Source of the DNA: Desulfobacter curvatus DSM 3379 | GTDB lineage: Bacteria > Desulfobacterota > Desulfobacteria > Desulfobacterales > Desulfobacteraceae | Length of the DNA: 64,000 nucleotides | NCBI RefSeq assembly: GCF_000373985.1 | Contig: NZ_KB893057.1 | Location: 66,221-130,220 of the forward strand | Direction: 5' to 3' | Part shown: one piece after another, positions 43,386-52,182 of the stretch | Layout: every line of letters begins with the position of its first letter | Numbering within the stretch: the first letter of the stretch is position 1 | The notes under the pieces: model-generated | Databases searched by the model: none | Told to the model about the DNA's origin: nothing | The model's input: only the letters and a program-made list of their open reading frames with translations | Position numbers and translations under genes: made by a program

Positions 43386-46300
43386 TTAATTAAACTGTCT
43401 TTTCCAAGATCTCAGCCTGCTTTGCAGTGCCCCGAGGTTTACTTTGACCACTGTCGGGTCATCATCAGTGGTGCCCACAAACAGGATGTCATTATGAATT
43501 ACCAGTTCCGGAACAGGTTTTCCGGTGCCGATGTAAAGACCCACCACTTTTTTGGGGCTATCCGGATCGTTAGGATCCTGAACAGTTTGATCCGCTTCTG
43601 TATATTCATTGTCGCCATTAAGATCAAACACTGCGTTTGATACAAATTCTCCGCTCTCCCAATCCACAGCAAAAAGATAGGTGTCTCCGTTACCGGCGCA
43701 TACATCCCCATCAGGGATAAATGTTGTGAAAAAAACCACTCCGCCCACGATCAGGGGCTGTGAAATAGATCTTTCACTGGCCGAACCGCTTGGGACTGTA
43801 AGTTTAAGCATCCACGATTTGTTGTCCGGGTTGCATCTTCCTTCTTCATCAGGCGAATTACAGAATACAGTCCGGTATTGTTCCAGGTCATCAGCATCCA
43901 CGTCACCATCTTCGTCAAGATCAACGGGATCTCCATTATCATCCAGGGCATACGCCTCAACGATTTCGGTCTGCATTTCAACGAGATCTGATTTTATGTA
44001 GGGTGTTGACTTGGATGCGCCTTCATCGAACAAGCCATAAAAATACTGTTGATCGGCAGAAATCTTGTCAATCTGATACTGGTATCTTCCGGTTCCAAAA
44101 AAGATCCAGATATCACCGTCGTTGTATCCACTGCATGCCTTTGCTGTGACAGGAGTCGCGTGATCCGTGTTTTCTGAATTAAAAAGCAGTTCGATCTCGG
44201 GTTTTTGAAAAAAGCCGATATGTTGGGCACGGTATAAATTTCCATACAGGTTGCCCACATAGATCCTGTCATACACAGCGTCATCGTCAATATCAACCAG
44301 ATGTGGTGATGAGGGGACATCATTTTTTAACTCACTGCTTGAAAGCTTAATTTTGTATACCGGGTCATTGTTTTCATCAATCCACACCTTACTTTTGTTA
44401 TAGCTTTTTACGGCAAACAGATACGCTTCCTTGTCAGCTTGCAAAAGATCTGTTGCTGCAGCGCCTGAGCTGAAAACTGTGGCCCATCCGGTTCCTGTCC
44501 CATTGCTGAGCCTTGCCGTGGTGGGCCAGGAGGTCGCATACCCCAGTTCGGCATCATCCGTGTCGTTGAATTCCCACAAATATAGAGATGGTGCAGTCGA
44601 ATCATCAAAATCTTTACCATAGGTAACATCCAAGGTAAAAAAAGCGCTGCCGCCTTTTCCAAGCCCGGTCACCAGAATGGTTCTCCATTTTGTTGTGGTG
44701 TTAACATAAATATCCGCTGGTTCCGGGGTCCCGTCCACCAGAAATTGATGGCAATAGGAGCTTGAACAGGGATCTTTGCTTGGATCTGTTTCTGCCTGGG
44801 CCATTTTTGAAATCACACTGTTAGGGTAGAATCGCCATTTTTCGGTGCCATCTGACACGCGAACCGCATGGAGGGCGCCGTCATTGGCTCCAAAGTAGGC
44901 CATTTCATCCCTGTTGTTGACGGCAGGACTGTATTTGAAATTGTAATATAAATCTTCACCATTATCATTGCCGAATTTATAGTAGTAGGGTGGGGCTTCA
45001 ACAATAGCAGGGGTTGAGTTGATGATATCTCCCATGGCCTTGCACAGGTAATTATCCCCTGAAATTGAAGCCTCTGTATATTGACTGACGTGATCTGCTT
45101 CGGTCGCATCATAGATGAATGCGTTGATATTGCCAGTGGTTACAGTATTGGTTGTTTCCCAGGTAGTCGTGGATTCAAGTTCGCCGGTGAAGGCATTGAA
45201 CAAGGTTGCTTTCAGGTTGCCGCTCCAGTCCGAGGCATCAAAGTTGGCATTCAAAAGAATCGCTCCATTATCCACAGAGGTTGTGGGGGCTGGAGATGAC
45301 CCATGGAACACCTGGGCCTTGACGCCTGTAACAATTTGATTCATCACATCGATAAATTCCTGCCGATTTTGTGCCATGAAGGGTTCGGCATCTCCGTTGA
45401 CGTCTTCATTGTGCAGATGGTAAAGATAATCATCGTCAGAGGCTTCACCTGCTGTCTGCATTTTTTGTACAATGCGGTCCAATTGGGTGGCATCATCAAG
45501 GCCGAACCCCACTGCCACAATGGTGATGCCCTCGGCAATCAAGCTGTCGGTAATCGCATCTATTTTGCTGTTATCCGTCGCTGTATTTCCCTGTCCGTCC
45601 GTCACCAGCACCAAAATTCTCGGCTGGCACGATAATTCAGTGAATGTTTCGTTATAGTAATCATCCTCGCGATTCCCCTGAAAATAGGCAAGGGCTGCTT
45701 TCATGGTGGGGACAAGGGGGGTATATCCGGAAGCACTTCCGTCATCTGCCTTGTCCTGGAGTGCGTCCTGATGGTCGTCATCATGATCATGGCAGCCGAT
45801 ACGGTAGGTGGTATAATAATCGGGCGCATTGTCGCTATCGTAAGAGTGCCCACTTCCGCCTGCCCAGGTAGCAAACCCCCAGGAAATACTGCGGTCTAAG
45901 AACATCTCTTTTAACACATCTTCTGCAATGGCAATACGGGTCATATATCCATCATCCGTATTCATATAGTTGCCCATACTGCCTGAAGTATCCAGCTGAA
46001 CCATGATGGCTGGGTTCACCAGATTTTCAGCATACAATGGGATCTCTCCACATGCGGCCGAGGATGGCGCAGTTTTTATCAGCAGGGTGATGGGAATTTC
46101 AAGGGGAGAGTTTTCCACACCGCCGTTACTGGTGATGGTCAGGGTTGCTGTGTGCGTGCCTGCGGCTAGCGTAGATGTGTTGAAATTCACAGTCACTGTA
46201 TGGGATTGATTAATTGCCAGTGCTGGTACAGTGCTGTTGTCCACTGTTGCCCAGGTTTCGCTGCTGGTGATCGTGGCCGTGGCGGTGTCATCTTCTGTCC

Positions 46301-47021
46301 CTGTATTGGTGATATCAAAGGTTAAAGATATTGCATTGTACCCTACAAAGCAGGTAGGCTCCAGCTGTAATGGGTCTGTTGCCCATGTTGGCCCATTGCA
46401 GCCAGCTTGGGGGTTGATGGTGGTCACGCCAGATGGGACGGTTGCATCTGTTGGAGTTTCGGTCCCTTTGGTAATATAGAAACCATCAATTTCCGCATTG
46501 TCCTCCCGCATGGCAATTTTGATGGTATGGCTGCCTGTTGTGTCTATGTTGATCATATTATCAGATCCAACCTGCATGGAATCTGTCCAGATAAAACTTC
46601 CATAGTCTCCACCGAAATTCCAGGCCTTCCAGGCGTCGTTATCCACAGTGAAAAACATGGAATCCTCAGAGCCGCTGAATCCCTTGCCACGCATCCAGAT
46701 ATAGAAGGTGCCGGTCGCCGTAAAATTTACTTCATATGTTTTCACTTCATTTTCAGGCGTGTTAGTGGCAACACCGCTGCTTCCGGATTTAAGAACGACC
46801 TCGCCGTTGGCTGAATTGTCAGGGTGCGACTCAAAATAATCACCTGCCCAGTGATACCCTTCATCCAGCTGGTAATCACCTGTGAAATGTTCTGCTTCAA
46901 TATAGGTTCCGTTTGGATCGATACTGCAAAGGGCCAGAGCATTCCCGGGTATCGTCCAAAACGTGCTGAACAGCATCAAAATAAAAAAGAGAACGAGCTG
47001 GTTTGGATATTTTTTTATCAT
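43386..47021 (-). CDS. pilY1: PilY1-type pilus tip adhesin/assembly protein
   Basis: 1211 aa with signal peptide. Order of parts: a CBM-like jellyroll (about 25-180, IEAEHFTGD start), a BACON/CARDB-like beta domain (about 205-315), a von Willebrand A domain (about 335-560) with intact metal site DTSGS, and the PilY1 C-terminal beta-propeller (about 640-1210). Near residue 1038 is a calcium loop DEDGDVDADDLEQY; another Asp-rich loop lies near the end. PilY1 caps the minor-pilin tip and helps pilus extension and adhesion. The carbohydrate-binding-like N-terminus is unusual. I start at 47021 (AAGGAG upstream). Last pilus gene of fimT-pilW-V-X-Y1. Confidence 0.88.
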   Translation of the reverse strand: MIKKYPNQLVLFFILMLFSTFWTIPGNALALCSIDPNGTYIEAEHFTGDYQLDEGYHWAGDYFESHPDNSANGEVVLKSGSSGVATNTPENEVKTYEVNFTATGTFYIWMRGKGFSGSEDSMFFTVDNDAWKAWNFGGDYGSFIWTDSMQVGSDNMINIDTTGSHTIKIAMREDNAEIDGFYITKGTETPTDATVPSGVTTINPQAGCNGPTWATDPLQLEPTCFVGYNAISLTFDITNTGTEDDTATATITSSETWATVDNSTVPALAINQSHTVTVNFNTSTLAAGTHTATLTITSNGGVENSPLEIPITLLIKTAPSSAACGEIPLYAENLVNPAIMVQLDTSGSMGNYMNTDDGYMTRIAIAEDVLKEMFLDRSISWGFATWAGGSGHSYDSDNAPDYYTTYRIGCHDHDDDHQDALQDKADDGSASGYTPLVPTMKAALAYFQGNREDDYYNETFTELSCQPRILVLVTDGQGNTATDNSKIDAITDSLIAEGITIVAVGFGLDDATQLDRIVQKMQTAGEASDDDYLYHLHNEDVNGDAEPFMAQNRQEFIDVMNQIVTGVKAQVFHGSSPAPTTSVDNGAILLNANFDASDWSGNLKATLFNAFTGELESTTTWETTNTVTTGNINAFIYDATEADHVSQYTEASISGDNYLCKAMGDIINSTPAIVEAPPYYYKFGNDNGEDLYYNFKYSPAVNNRDEMAYFGANDGALHAVRVSDGTEKWRFYPNSVISKMAQAETDPSKDPCSSSYCHQFLVDGTPEPADIYVNTTTKWRTILVTGLGKGGSAFFTLDVTYGKDFDDSTAPSLYLWEFNDTDDAELGYATSWPTTARLSNGTGTGWATVFSSGAAATDLLQADKEAYLFAVKSYNKSKVWIDENNDPVYKIKLSSSELKNDVPSSPHLVDIDDDAVYDRIYVGNLYGNLYRAQHIGFFQKPEIELLFNSENTDHATPVTAKACSGYNDGDIWIFFGTGRYQYQIDKISADQQYFYGLFDEGASKSTPYIKSDLVEMQTEIVEAYALDDNGDPVDLDEDGDVDADDLEQYRTVFCNSPDEEGRCNPDNKSWMLKLTVPSGSASERSISQPLIVGGVVFFTTFIPDGDVCAGNGDTYLFAVDWESGEFVSNAVFDLNGDNEYTEADQTVQDPNDPDSPKKVVGLYIGTGKPVPELVIHNDILFVGTTDDDPTVVKVNLGALQSRLRSWKRQFN

Positions 47022-47074
47022 TGATGTTTTCTCCTTTGTCTGTTCTCTTATTGCATAATGGTTGGGTTGCCGGA

Positions 47075-47617
47075 TCAATAACCTACCTTGTACACTTTTC
47101 GGATTAGTGTATGGACTTCTGTCGTACCTTCGGCATTGCAGGTTACTTGATATTGAAAATCCCTGTATTCAGGGCCAAACCCGGCAGCCTGCCAGTCATC
47201 ATCATGCTGTATCCGATACCAGTAGGGCACACTGCTGACCGACCCGTCAACAGCGTCTGTCGGCAGATCATCTTTGTCTGCCGGGAAATCTGTCTGGTCA
47301 CCAAAATTACGGACAATATATTCGTAATCCCCCCACACATAGTCGTAGTCAACACTTGCGGGGTTCACGTTGACATAATCAGGTGGTGTGGCCAGGGCGT
47401 TTAAGAATGGGCCGGACTGTTTCCATCCGCTGTCAGCTATATAGAACCTCTGGTTTGCCACGCGTTCATTACCGGCTATTTTAAGTTCAAAGCTCGTGGT
47501 GTTTATTCCAGCTAAACCTATGAAAGTCAGGATCGATAGAACAAGAAGGGTTGTGATAAGTGCAAACCCTTTTTCATTGTTAAGATCTTTGACCGGTTGT
47601 TGAACATGCTTCATCAT
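47075..47617 (-). CDS. pilX: Minor pilin-like PilX
   Basis: 180 aa. Class III leader is slightly unusual: NEKGFALITTLLVLSILTF, i.e. cleavage after Gly with Ala-Leu-Ile in place of Thr-Leu-Ile and no Glu at position 5, as usual for PilX/GspK-like tips. It should sit with PilV, PilW, FimT and PilY1 in the initiation complex at the pilus tip. Starts inside the pilV stop (4-nt overlap). Confidence 0.82.
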   Translation of the reverse strand: MMKHVQQPVKDLNNEKGFALITTLLVLSILTFIGLAGINTTSFELKIAGNERVANQRFYIADSGWKQSGPFLNALATPPDYVNVNPASVDYDYVWGDYEYIVRNFGDQTDFPADKDDLPTDAVDGSVSSVPYWYRIQHDDDWQAAGFGPEYRDFQYQVTCNAEGTTEVHTLIRKVYKVGY

Positions 47618-48066
47618 AACATTTCACTTTTATAAAAACTAATTGTTAATGTTTTTGCACGTCTATCACTGTAATTGACATTAAGCGTGACAGCTTTGAT
47701 GTTCAGTTCATCGGATTCGTCTGTGACGCCATCACCATCATTGTCTGTACCATCTGTATTTGTCCACTCAGTGACATTCCATGACACAGACGAAATATGT
47801 GAAGGCAACTGCAGTCCGGTAAACTCCGTATCACTATGCGGGTTTGTGGCAGGATCCATGGTTGAATCGTCATATGAAACATTTAATAAGCGTTCGTATA
47901 CGTTACCGGCAAGTGTACTGGCTGTAGTCAGCTTATTTGCAGTTGTATTTCCCTGTATACTGCTTGTCTGCATTGTATTTAGCGCCAGGATTCCAATGGC
48001 CAGTACAAGCATGGCTATGAGTACTTCTATCAAAGTAAAGCCCCGGTCGTTTTTCAAAATAGTCAT
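47614..48066 (-). CDS. pilV: Minor pilin PilV
   Basis: 150 aa. Leader NDRG before FTLIEVLIAMLVLAIGILAL with Glu5; body rich in Thr/Ser/Asn with an acidic loop (DNDGDGVTDESDE) that may hold calcium. Typical PilV/GspI-like minor pseudopilin. Placed between pilW and pilX. Confidence 0.82.
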   Translation of the reverse strand: MTILKNDRGFTLIEVLIAMLVLAIGILALNTMQTSSIQGNTTANKLTTASTLAGNVYERLLNVSYDDSTMDPATNPHSDTEFTGLQLPSHISSVSWNVTEWTNTDGTDNDGDGVTDESDELNIKAVTLNVNYSDRRAKTLTISFYKSEML

Positions 48067-48079
48067 GCTTTTTACATTC

Positions 48080-48796
48080 CTATAGATTACGGCATTTTAT
48101 TGTTGTTGTGAGCAGCCGACGGCGAAAATTGTCGTTGTATGGCCCCCAGTTTTGGCCTGAAGGGGTGGTATACGTCATGGAATTTGTAAATTGAGGATCT
48201 GAATGTTCAGACCTTGCCAGTAGCGTGATTTGGATAGAACGAACCGCACTCAGATTTACCGGTGGGGTTAGGGCAAGATTTGTTCCCGCAGAATTAAGGT
48301 ATAAAAATTCAACCGCCTGGATATTTTCTGCTATGGCTTGATATCCTCCCGGATTTCCAGCAGTGCTGTATTCCTGTATGCTTAAGTTGACAGCATTGGG
48401 GACGCCATTGGTACTTAAATCAGGTATCCCATTTCCATCAACATCACGATGTTCAGAACTGACAGCATTGGTAAAGCCGATATCAAGTCTTTCTTCCGGA
48501 TCAAAAACACCGTCCTCATCTTCATCCTTAGTCAATTGTAGTCTTCCTGCAAGCGCCGATGTAATGCCGAAATTTCCACTGCCCACAGGGTTATAACCTG
48601 CCATTTGAATTTCTTTTATAACTGAGTAAAGCGCGGCACGAAGATTTTGCTGCATTTCAGCCACCTGATCCTGAGTATAGTAGGATTTCTGTTGAAATAT
48701 ATAGGTGGCATAGGCCGCCCCTGCAATCATTGCACCGATGACCAGGGTCATCATCAGTTCGATCAGAGTAAATCCCTTCTGGTTGTTTATTGCCAT
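48080..48796 (-). CDS. pilW: Minor pilin PilW
   Basis: 238 aa from the ATG at 48796. Class III signal NNQKG before FTLIELMMTLVIGAMIAGAA with Glu5; the body has an acidic DEDEDGVFDPEERLD loop, likely calcium-binding. Matches PilW/GspJ-type length and pattern. Start overlaps the fimT end by 10 bases, so translation is probably coupled. Confidence 0.82.
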   Translation of the reverse strand: MAINNQKGFTLIELMMTLVIGAMIAGAAYATYIFQQKSYYTQDQVAEMQQNLRAALYSVIKEIQMAGYNPVGSGNFGITSALAGRLQLTKDEDEDGVFDPEERLDIGFTNAVSSEHRDVDGNGIPDLSTNGVPNAVNLSIQEYSTAGNPGGYQAIAENIQAVEFLYLNSAGTNLALTPPVNLSAVRSIQITLLARSEHSDPQFTNSMTYTTPSGQNWGPYNDNFRRRLLTTTIKCRNL

Positions 48797-49395
48797 GTTG
48801 TTCCATTCCATTTTAGTAGTATGACAAGCCCACTGGTCCGTGTACCTACGGCATAGGCCGTGCCGTTATTCGGATTGGTCAGGTAGACATATCCGGCATC
48901 GCCAATACCCCTTGAGTTAACAACGAGAACATTATTTGTTGATGCATAAGTGATGAAATCACCAAAGGCTGCACCCACAGGTGTGGTTGCATTTCCATTG
49001 CCGAACTGAACTCTGTTTTTATATGCTGACGACAGCAGCGACACACGTCGTTCAATGACATTATCGCCTGATCCGGTCATATCTGCGGCAGCCCCCCAGT
49101 TGCCGTCAGCGCCTGGGTCGCTGCAAATGTAATAACGGCTATTGGTCGTATCAAAAACAATGGCTACACTGGTATTCTGCTCAACCGCAATCATGCGGGC
49201 TTCCTGCATGGCGGAATACAGGTCCCTTGCCGCAGATTTGACGCTTAAGTTGTCAAACCAGACCATTAGGTTCGGAACAGCCAGTGAGACGGAAATTGCT
49301 ATAATTGCTATAACAACCATCATTTCAAGCAATGTAAAGCCTCCATTGTGCTGTTGTGGTACGGGCATCAATCCCTTTAAACACCTTTTAATCAT
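48787..49395 (-). CDS. fimT: Minor pilin FimT/FimU (GspH-like)
   Basis: 202 aa. Leader ends NGG before FTLLEMMVVIAIIAISVSLA with Glu5; the GspH-like region (YSAMQEARMIAVEQNTSVAI) follows. First gene of the minor-pilin operon, reading away from the IS element. FimT or FimU cannot be told apart with certainty. Confidence 0.8.
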   Translation of the reverse strand: MIKRCLKGLMPVPQQHNGGFTLLEMMVVIAIIAISVSLAVPNLMVWFDNLSVKSAARDLYSAMQEARMIAVEQNTSVAIVFDTTNSRYYICSDPGADGNWGAAADMTGSGDNVIERRVSLLSSAYKNRVQFGNGNATTPVGAAFGDFITYASTNNVLVVNSRGIGDAGYVYLTNPNNGTAYAVGTRTSGLVILLKWNGTTWQ

Positions 49396-49815
49396 TTCAT
49401 CTTTCTTTGATTTATTGTTTAGATCTATAATTGTTCCGGCATGGTTCCAACAATCAGGCTATAATCGGGAAAAGTCGTCATTTGGGACCGGATTTTATAA
49501 TTACGATAGATGTAATAGCAATAATTATTCCATTCGGTCACGCCGTTAACAGAACTCTAAACAGATTGCTTTGGTTTTTTACCATATATCGGTACATTTA
49601 TTCGGGAAATGGTTAATCTCATATATATCTAACTATATCTGAAATATAGCGTTTTTTTAAGAATTATTTAAATCGCCGGATATCAGCTATGCAAAATGTA
49701 TCGAAGTTATTTGACGCCATGGTTAAATATCACCAAAACTATGAAATAAAATTAATACTACAGGTGCCGTTGGTTTTCAATAATTGTTTTAATCGTAAAT
49801 AAATCTAATTCGAAG
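49396..49815. other. Noncoding region upstream of fimT
   Basis: About 420 AT-rich bases with no credible gene on either strand. It must hold the promoter of the minor-pilin operon (a sigma-54 candidate is listed separately). The stretch 49600-49800 shows nothing else I can name. Confidence 0.6.
49517..49532 (-). promoter_or_regulatory. Candidate sigma-54 promoter for fimT-pilY1
   Basis: Read on the minus strand the sequence is TGGAATAATTATTGCT: GG and GC with the required 10-base gap and a full TTGC, but weak match in the middle of the -24 element. Leader to fimT would be about 110 nt. Weaker than the pilA promoter. Confidence 0.4.
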
Positions 49816-49821
49816 GAATAA

Positions 49822-49841
49822 ACCACCGGCATGCCGGTGGT
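49822..49841. repeat. Left-end palindrome of the IS
   Basis: Perfect 20-nt palindrome, the TnpA-recognised left-end hairpin of an IS200-type element. The right-end one at 50412-50431 shares the outer ACCACC/GGTGGT stem bases. Confidence 0.85.
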
Positions 49842-49881
49842 ATGAACAATGGCTATGCCAGTGATTAGTGCCGAGAACAAC

Positions 49882-49928
49882 GAAATCTCCAACAATGAGA
49901 GCGCCAACTACTCAAATAAGGAGATTTC
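49882..49928 (+). promoter_or_regulatory. Hairpin hiding the tnpA ribosome site
   Basis: Arms 49882-49890 and 49920-49928 are perfectly complementary over 9 bp. The right arm contains the GGAG ribosome site, 4-12 bases before the tnpA ATG at 49932. IS200 is known to block its own transposase translation by such a stem. Confidence 0.75.
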
Positions 49929-49931
49929 AAA

Positions 49932-50357
49932 ATGGAACGTTTTCATAGGTTAGCACATTCAATTTGGGATTGTAAGTATCATGTCGTTTGGATACCCAAG
50001 TATCGTCGAAAAGAGTTGTACGGGAAAAAGAGACAAATAGTTGTAGATACAATTAAGCAGTGGGCTCGGATCAAAGGTATAGAGATTATTGAGGGGCATG
50101 CGATGCCCGACCATATTCATCTTTGCCTTGCGATCCCGCCCAAATATGCTGTGGCACATGTTATTGGCCTTTTGAAAGGGAAAAGTGCATCGGAAGTAAT
50201 GAGCTTTGGTAACAAGAGTAGTCGAATGGTGCGAGGCCGGACTTTTTGGGCTCGTGGCTATTGTGTTAGCACAGTTGGTCTTGATGAAGAAAAGATACGG
50301 GAATATATAAGAAACCAAGAACGTAAAGACATGCTCGAAGAAGAAACAGGGATTTAA
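49932..50357 (+). CDS. tnpA: IS200/IS605-type Y1 transposase TnpA
   Basis: 141-aa HUH/Y1 transposase that moves single-stranded DNA. His61-x-His63 (DHIHL) forms the metal site and Tyr125 in REYIRNQ is the likely nucleophile; FWARGYCVSTVG is a family marker. The protein looks complete and therefore possibly active. Its translation is probably held down by the upstream stem. Confidence 0.95.
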   Translation: MERFHRLAHSIWDCKYHVVWIPKYRRKELYGKKRQIVVDTIKQWARIKGIEIIEGHAMPDHIHLCLAIPPKYAVAHVIGLLKGKSASEVMSFGNKSSRMVRGRTFWARGYCVSTVGLDEEKIREYIRNQERKDMLEEETGI

Positions 50358-50381
50358 GTTTAACTAAAAAGGTAGTTGGTG

Positions 50382-50408
50382 TGAGACCCCCCTTTAGGGG
50401 GGCCTCAT
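50382..50408. terminator. GC-rich hairpin at the IS end
   Basis: C6/G6 stem plus TGAG/CTCA with one A-C mismatch and loop TTTA. No T run follows. Possibly a shield that stops transcripts leaving or entering the element. Confidence 0.5.
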
Positions 50409-50411
50409 GAA

Positions 50412-50431
50412 ACCACCAGTAAACTGGTGGT
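50412..50431. repeat. Right-end palindrome of the IS
   Basis: 9-bp arms with a 2-nt loop; the outer six bases of the stem equal those of the left-end palindrome, as expected for TnpA binding sites. Confidence 0.85.
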
Positions 50432-50448
50432 ATTCATTTATAAAGCCA

Positions 50449-50477
50449 TTGACAGAACATTTCGAATCAAGTATGTG
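50449..50477 (+). promoter_or_regulatory. Sigma-70-type promoter of thiC
   Basis: -35 TTGACA (50449-50454, consensus), 17-nt spacer, -10 TATGTG (50472-50477, 4 of 6). Predicted start near 50484, just before the riboswitch. The -35 box lies within about 20 bases of the IS right-end hairpin. Confidence 0.6.
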
Positions 50478-50487
50478 ACATCTTAGT

Positions 50488-50584
50488 TGATCACGGGGGT
50501 GCTTTCATAAAAGCTGAGAGAAGTTGGCTCAAAACTTCAACCCTTGGAACCTGATCCGGTTCGTACCGGCGTAGGAAAAGTGAT
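50488..50584 (+). promoter_or_regulatory. TPP riboswitch (THI element)
   Basis: Conserved THI-box pieces in order: ACGGGGGTGC, GCTGAGAG, ACCCTTGGAACCTGATC, GGTTCGTACCGGCGTAGGA and AAGTG. It binds thiamine pyrophosphate and represses thiC. About 95 bases lie between it and the thiC start; no strong terminator is visible there, so control is probably at translation. Confidence 0.96.
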
Positions 50585-50679
50585 TGAAGCTTGGTATAGA
50601 GCTATCCGTCATTTCCCGGTCCCGCCGTTTTAGTTCCTCCACCCCCCATGGAAATAAGTATAAAACAGGAGATGTACAC

Positions 50680-51981
50680 ATGTCACAGTCATATACGACT
50701 CAGATGGATGCAGCCAAAAAAGGTATTCTTACCCCGCAGATGGAACAGGTACTCGCCAATGAATCCATTTCAAAAGCGGAACTCATGGAGGGCCTTGCCC
50801 AGGGTAGAATTGCCATCCCTGCCAATAAACATCATTTAAACTTGAAAGCGGCAGGTGTGGGAAAAGGGCTTAAAACCAAAATCAACGTCAATTTAGGCGT
50901 ATCCAAAGATGTCTGCTGTTTTGATTCGGAAATAAATAAAGCACAGTTGGCTATAAAATACCAGGCAGACGCCGTCATGGACCTGAGTGTATCCGGCGAG
51001 ACTGAAAAATTTAGAAAGCGCCTGGTGGAACAAATTCCTGTGATGATCGGTACGGTTCCCATTTATGACACCTTAACCCGTACCGGAAAGCCCACAGAGG
51101 AAATAACTCTGGAAGAGTGGTTTGAAACCGTTGAGATCCATGCCGCCAATGGGATTGATTTCATTACCATCCATGCCGGACTCAATCAAAAATGTGCCCG
51201 AAGCGTTAAGGCAAACCCCCGGCTGTGCGGCATTGTCAGCAGGGGTGGATCCATCTTGTTTGAGTGGATGGAAAAAACCGGCAATGAAAATCCTTTTTAT
51301 GAGCACTTTGACCGGCTTTTGGATATTTGTCAGGCCCATGATGTCTGCATCAGCCTGGGAGATGGACTCAGGCCGGGTGCCATCAAGGATTCAACAGATG
51401 CGCCCCAGATCGAGGAGCTGATCACTCTGGGAGAATTGACCAAACGGGCTTGGGAAAAAAATGTACAGGTCATGATTGAGGGCCCCGGCCACGTGCCGCT
51501 GCATGAGGTGGAAATGAACATGAAACTGCAAAAAAAGCTTTGCCACAATGCTCCGTTTTATGTGCTTGGCCCCCTGGTTACCGACATTGCCCCCGGCTAC
51601 GATCATATTACGTCAGCCATCGGCGGTGCCTTGGCCGCCATGCATGGTGCCGACTTTTTGTGCTATGTTACTCCGGCTGAACATTTGCGGCTGCCGACCG
51701 CGGACGATGTTAAACAAGGTATTATGGCATCCCGGATCGCTGCCCATGCCGGAGACCTGGCCAAGGGCCTTAAAGGGGCTGAGATTATTGACCATAAAAT
51801 GAGCAAAGCCCGGGGCGCCCTGGACTGGGAAGGTCAGTTCGATTGTGCCCTGGATCCGGAAAAGGCCAGGGAATACCGCAAGTCGTCCGAGCCTGATGAA
51901 AAAGAGGTGTGTACCATGTGTGGTGATTTTTGTGCGGTTAAGCGTACGGCGAATCTGCTTAAACAGCAGGTTTCATCCTGA
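50680..51981 (+). CDS. thiC: Phosphomethylpyrimidine synthase
   Basis: Radical-SAM enzyme making HMP-phosphate, the pyrimidine half of thiamine, from aminoimidazole ribotide. 433 aa, the short form. The cluster motif is C-terminal (CTMCGDFC, a Cys-x2-Cys-x4-Cys type), typical of ThiC. ATG at 50680 is chosen for AGGAG 8 bases upstream; a longer frame would run into the riboswitch. No other thi genes are next to it. Confidence 0.96.
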   Translation: MSQSYTTQMDAAKKGILTPQMEQVLANESISKAELMEGLAQGRIAIPANKHHLNLKAAGVGKGLKTKINVNLGVSKDVCCFDSEINKAQLAIKYQADAVMDLSVSGETEKFRKRLVEQIPVMIGTVPIYDTLTRTGKPTEEITLEEWFETVEIHAANGIDFITIHAGLNQKCARSVKANPRLCGIVSRGGSILFEWMEKTGNENPFYEHFDRLLDICQAHDVCISLGDGLRPGAIKDSTDAPQIEELITLGELTKRAWEKNVQVMIEGPGHVPLHEVEMNMKLQKKLCHNAPFYVLGPLVTDIAPGYDHITSAIGGALAAMHGADFLCYVTPAEHLRLPTADDVKQGIMASRIAAHAGDLAKGLKGAEIIDHKMSKARGALDWEGQFDCALDPEKAREYRKSSEPDEKEVCTMCGDFCAVKRTANLLKQQVSS

Positions 51982-52040
51982 TAAATTGACTCAATAGCTT
52001 TATGTTCATAGGTCGGTTGACGCTATGTGCATTGAAAAAT

Positions 52041-52084
52041 AAAATCCATTATACGGTTTGTCCTTCTACCGTATACTGGATTTT
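52041..52084 (+). terminator. Long hairpin after thiC
   Basis: 17-nt arms (52041-52057, 52068-52084) with one mismatch and a 10-nt loop; right arm ends in TTTT. Probable terminator of thiC. The remaining intergenic bases to 52182 show nothing else. Confidence 0.65.
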
Positions 52085-52182
52085 GAAATTTCCACGTCCC
52101 CTCATGACATTGAATTGACATTTAAGGGGATTCGTTTTAGAAGAAATAGCATTTTTAGCAACAAATAATCTGGAGAAAATTA

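Larger units (their letters stand above)
49815..50440 (+). mobile_element. IS200/IS605-family insertion element (tnpA only)
   Basis: One Y1 transposase gene between two subterminal palindromes (49822-49841 left, 50412-50431 right), with no long terminal inverted repeats and no tnpB. Exact ends cannot be fixed by eye; the range covers both palindromes and about 8 flanking bases. It sits between the fimT regulatory region and the thiC promoter. Confidence 0.85.

Noticed and set aside
45081..46814. Several plus-strand frames of 60-135 codons opposite pilY1
   Set aside because: All antisense to a continuous 1211-codon gene with recognisable domains.
49822..50431. Two similar palindromes suggesting a CRISPR or repeat array
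   Set aside because: Only two copies, at the borders of one tnpA gene; they are IS200-type ends.
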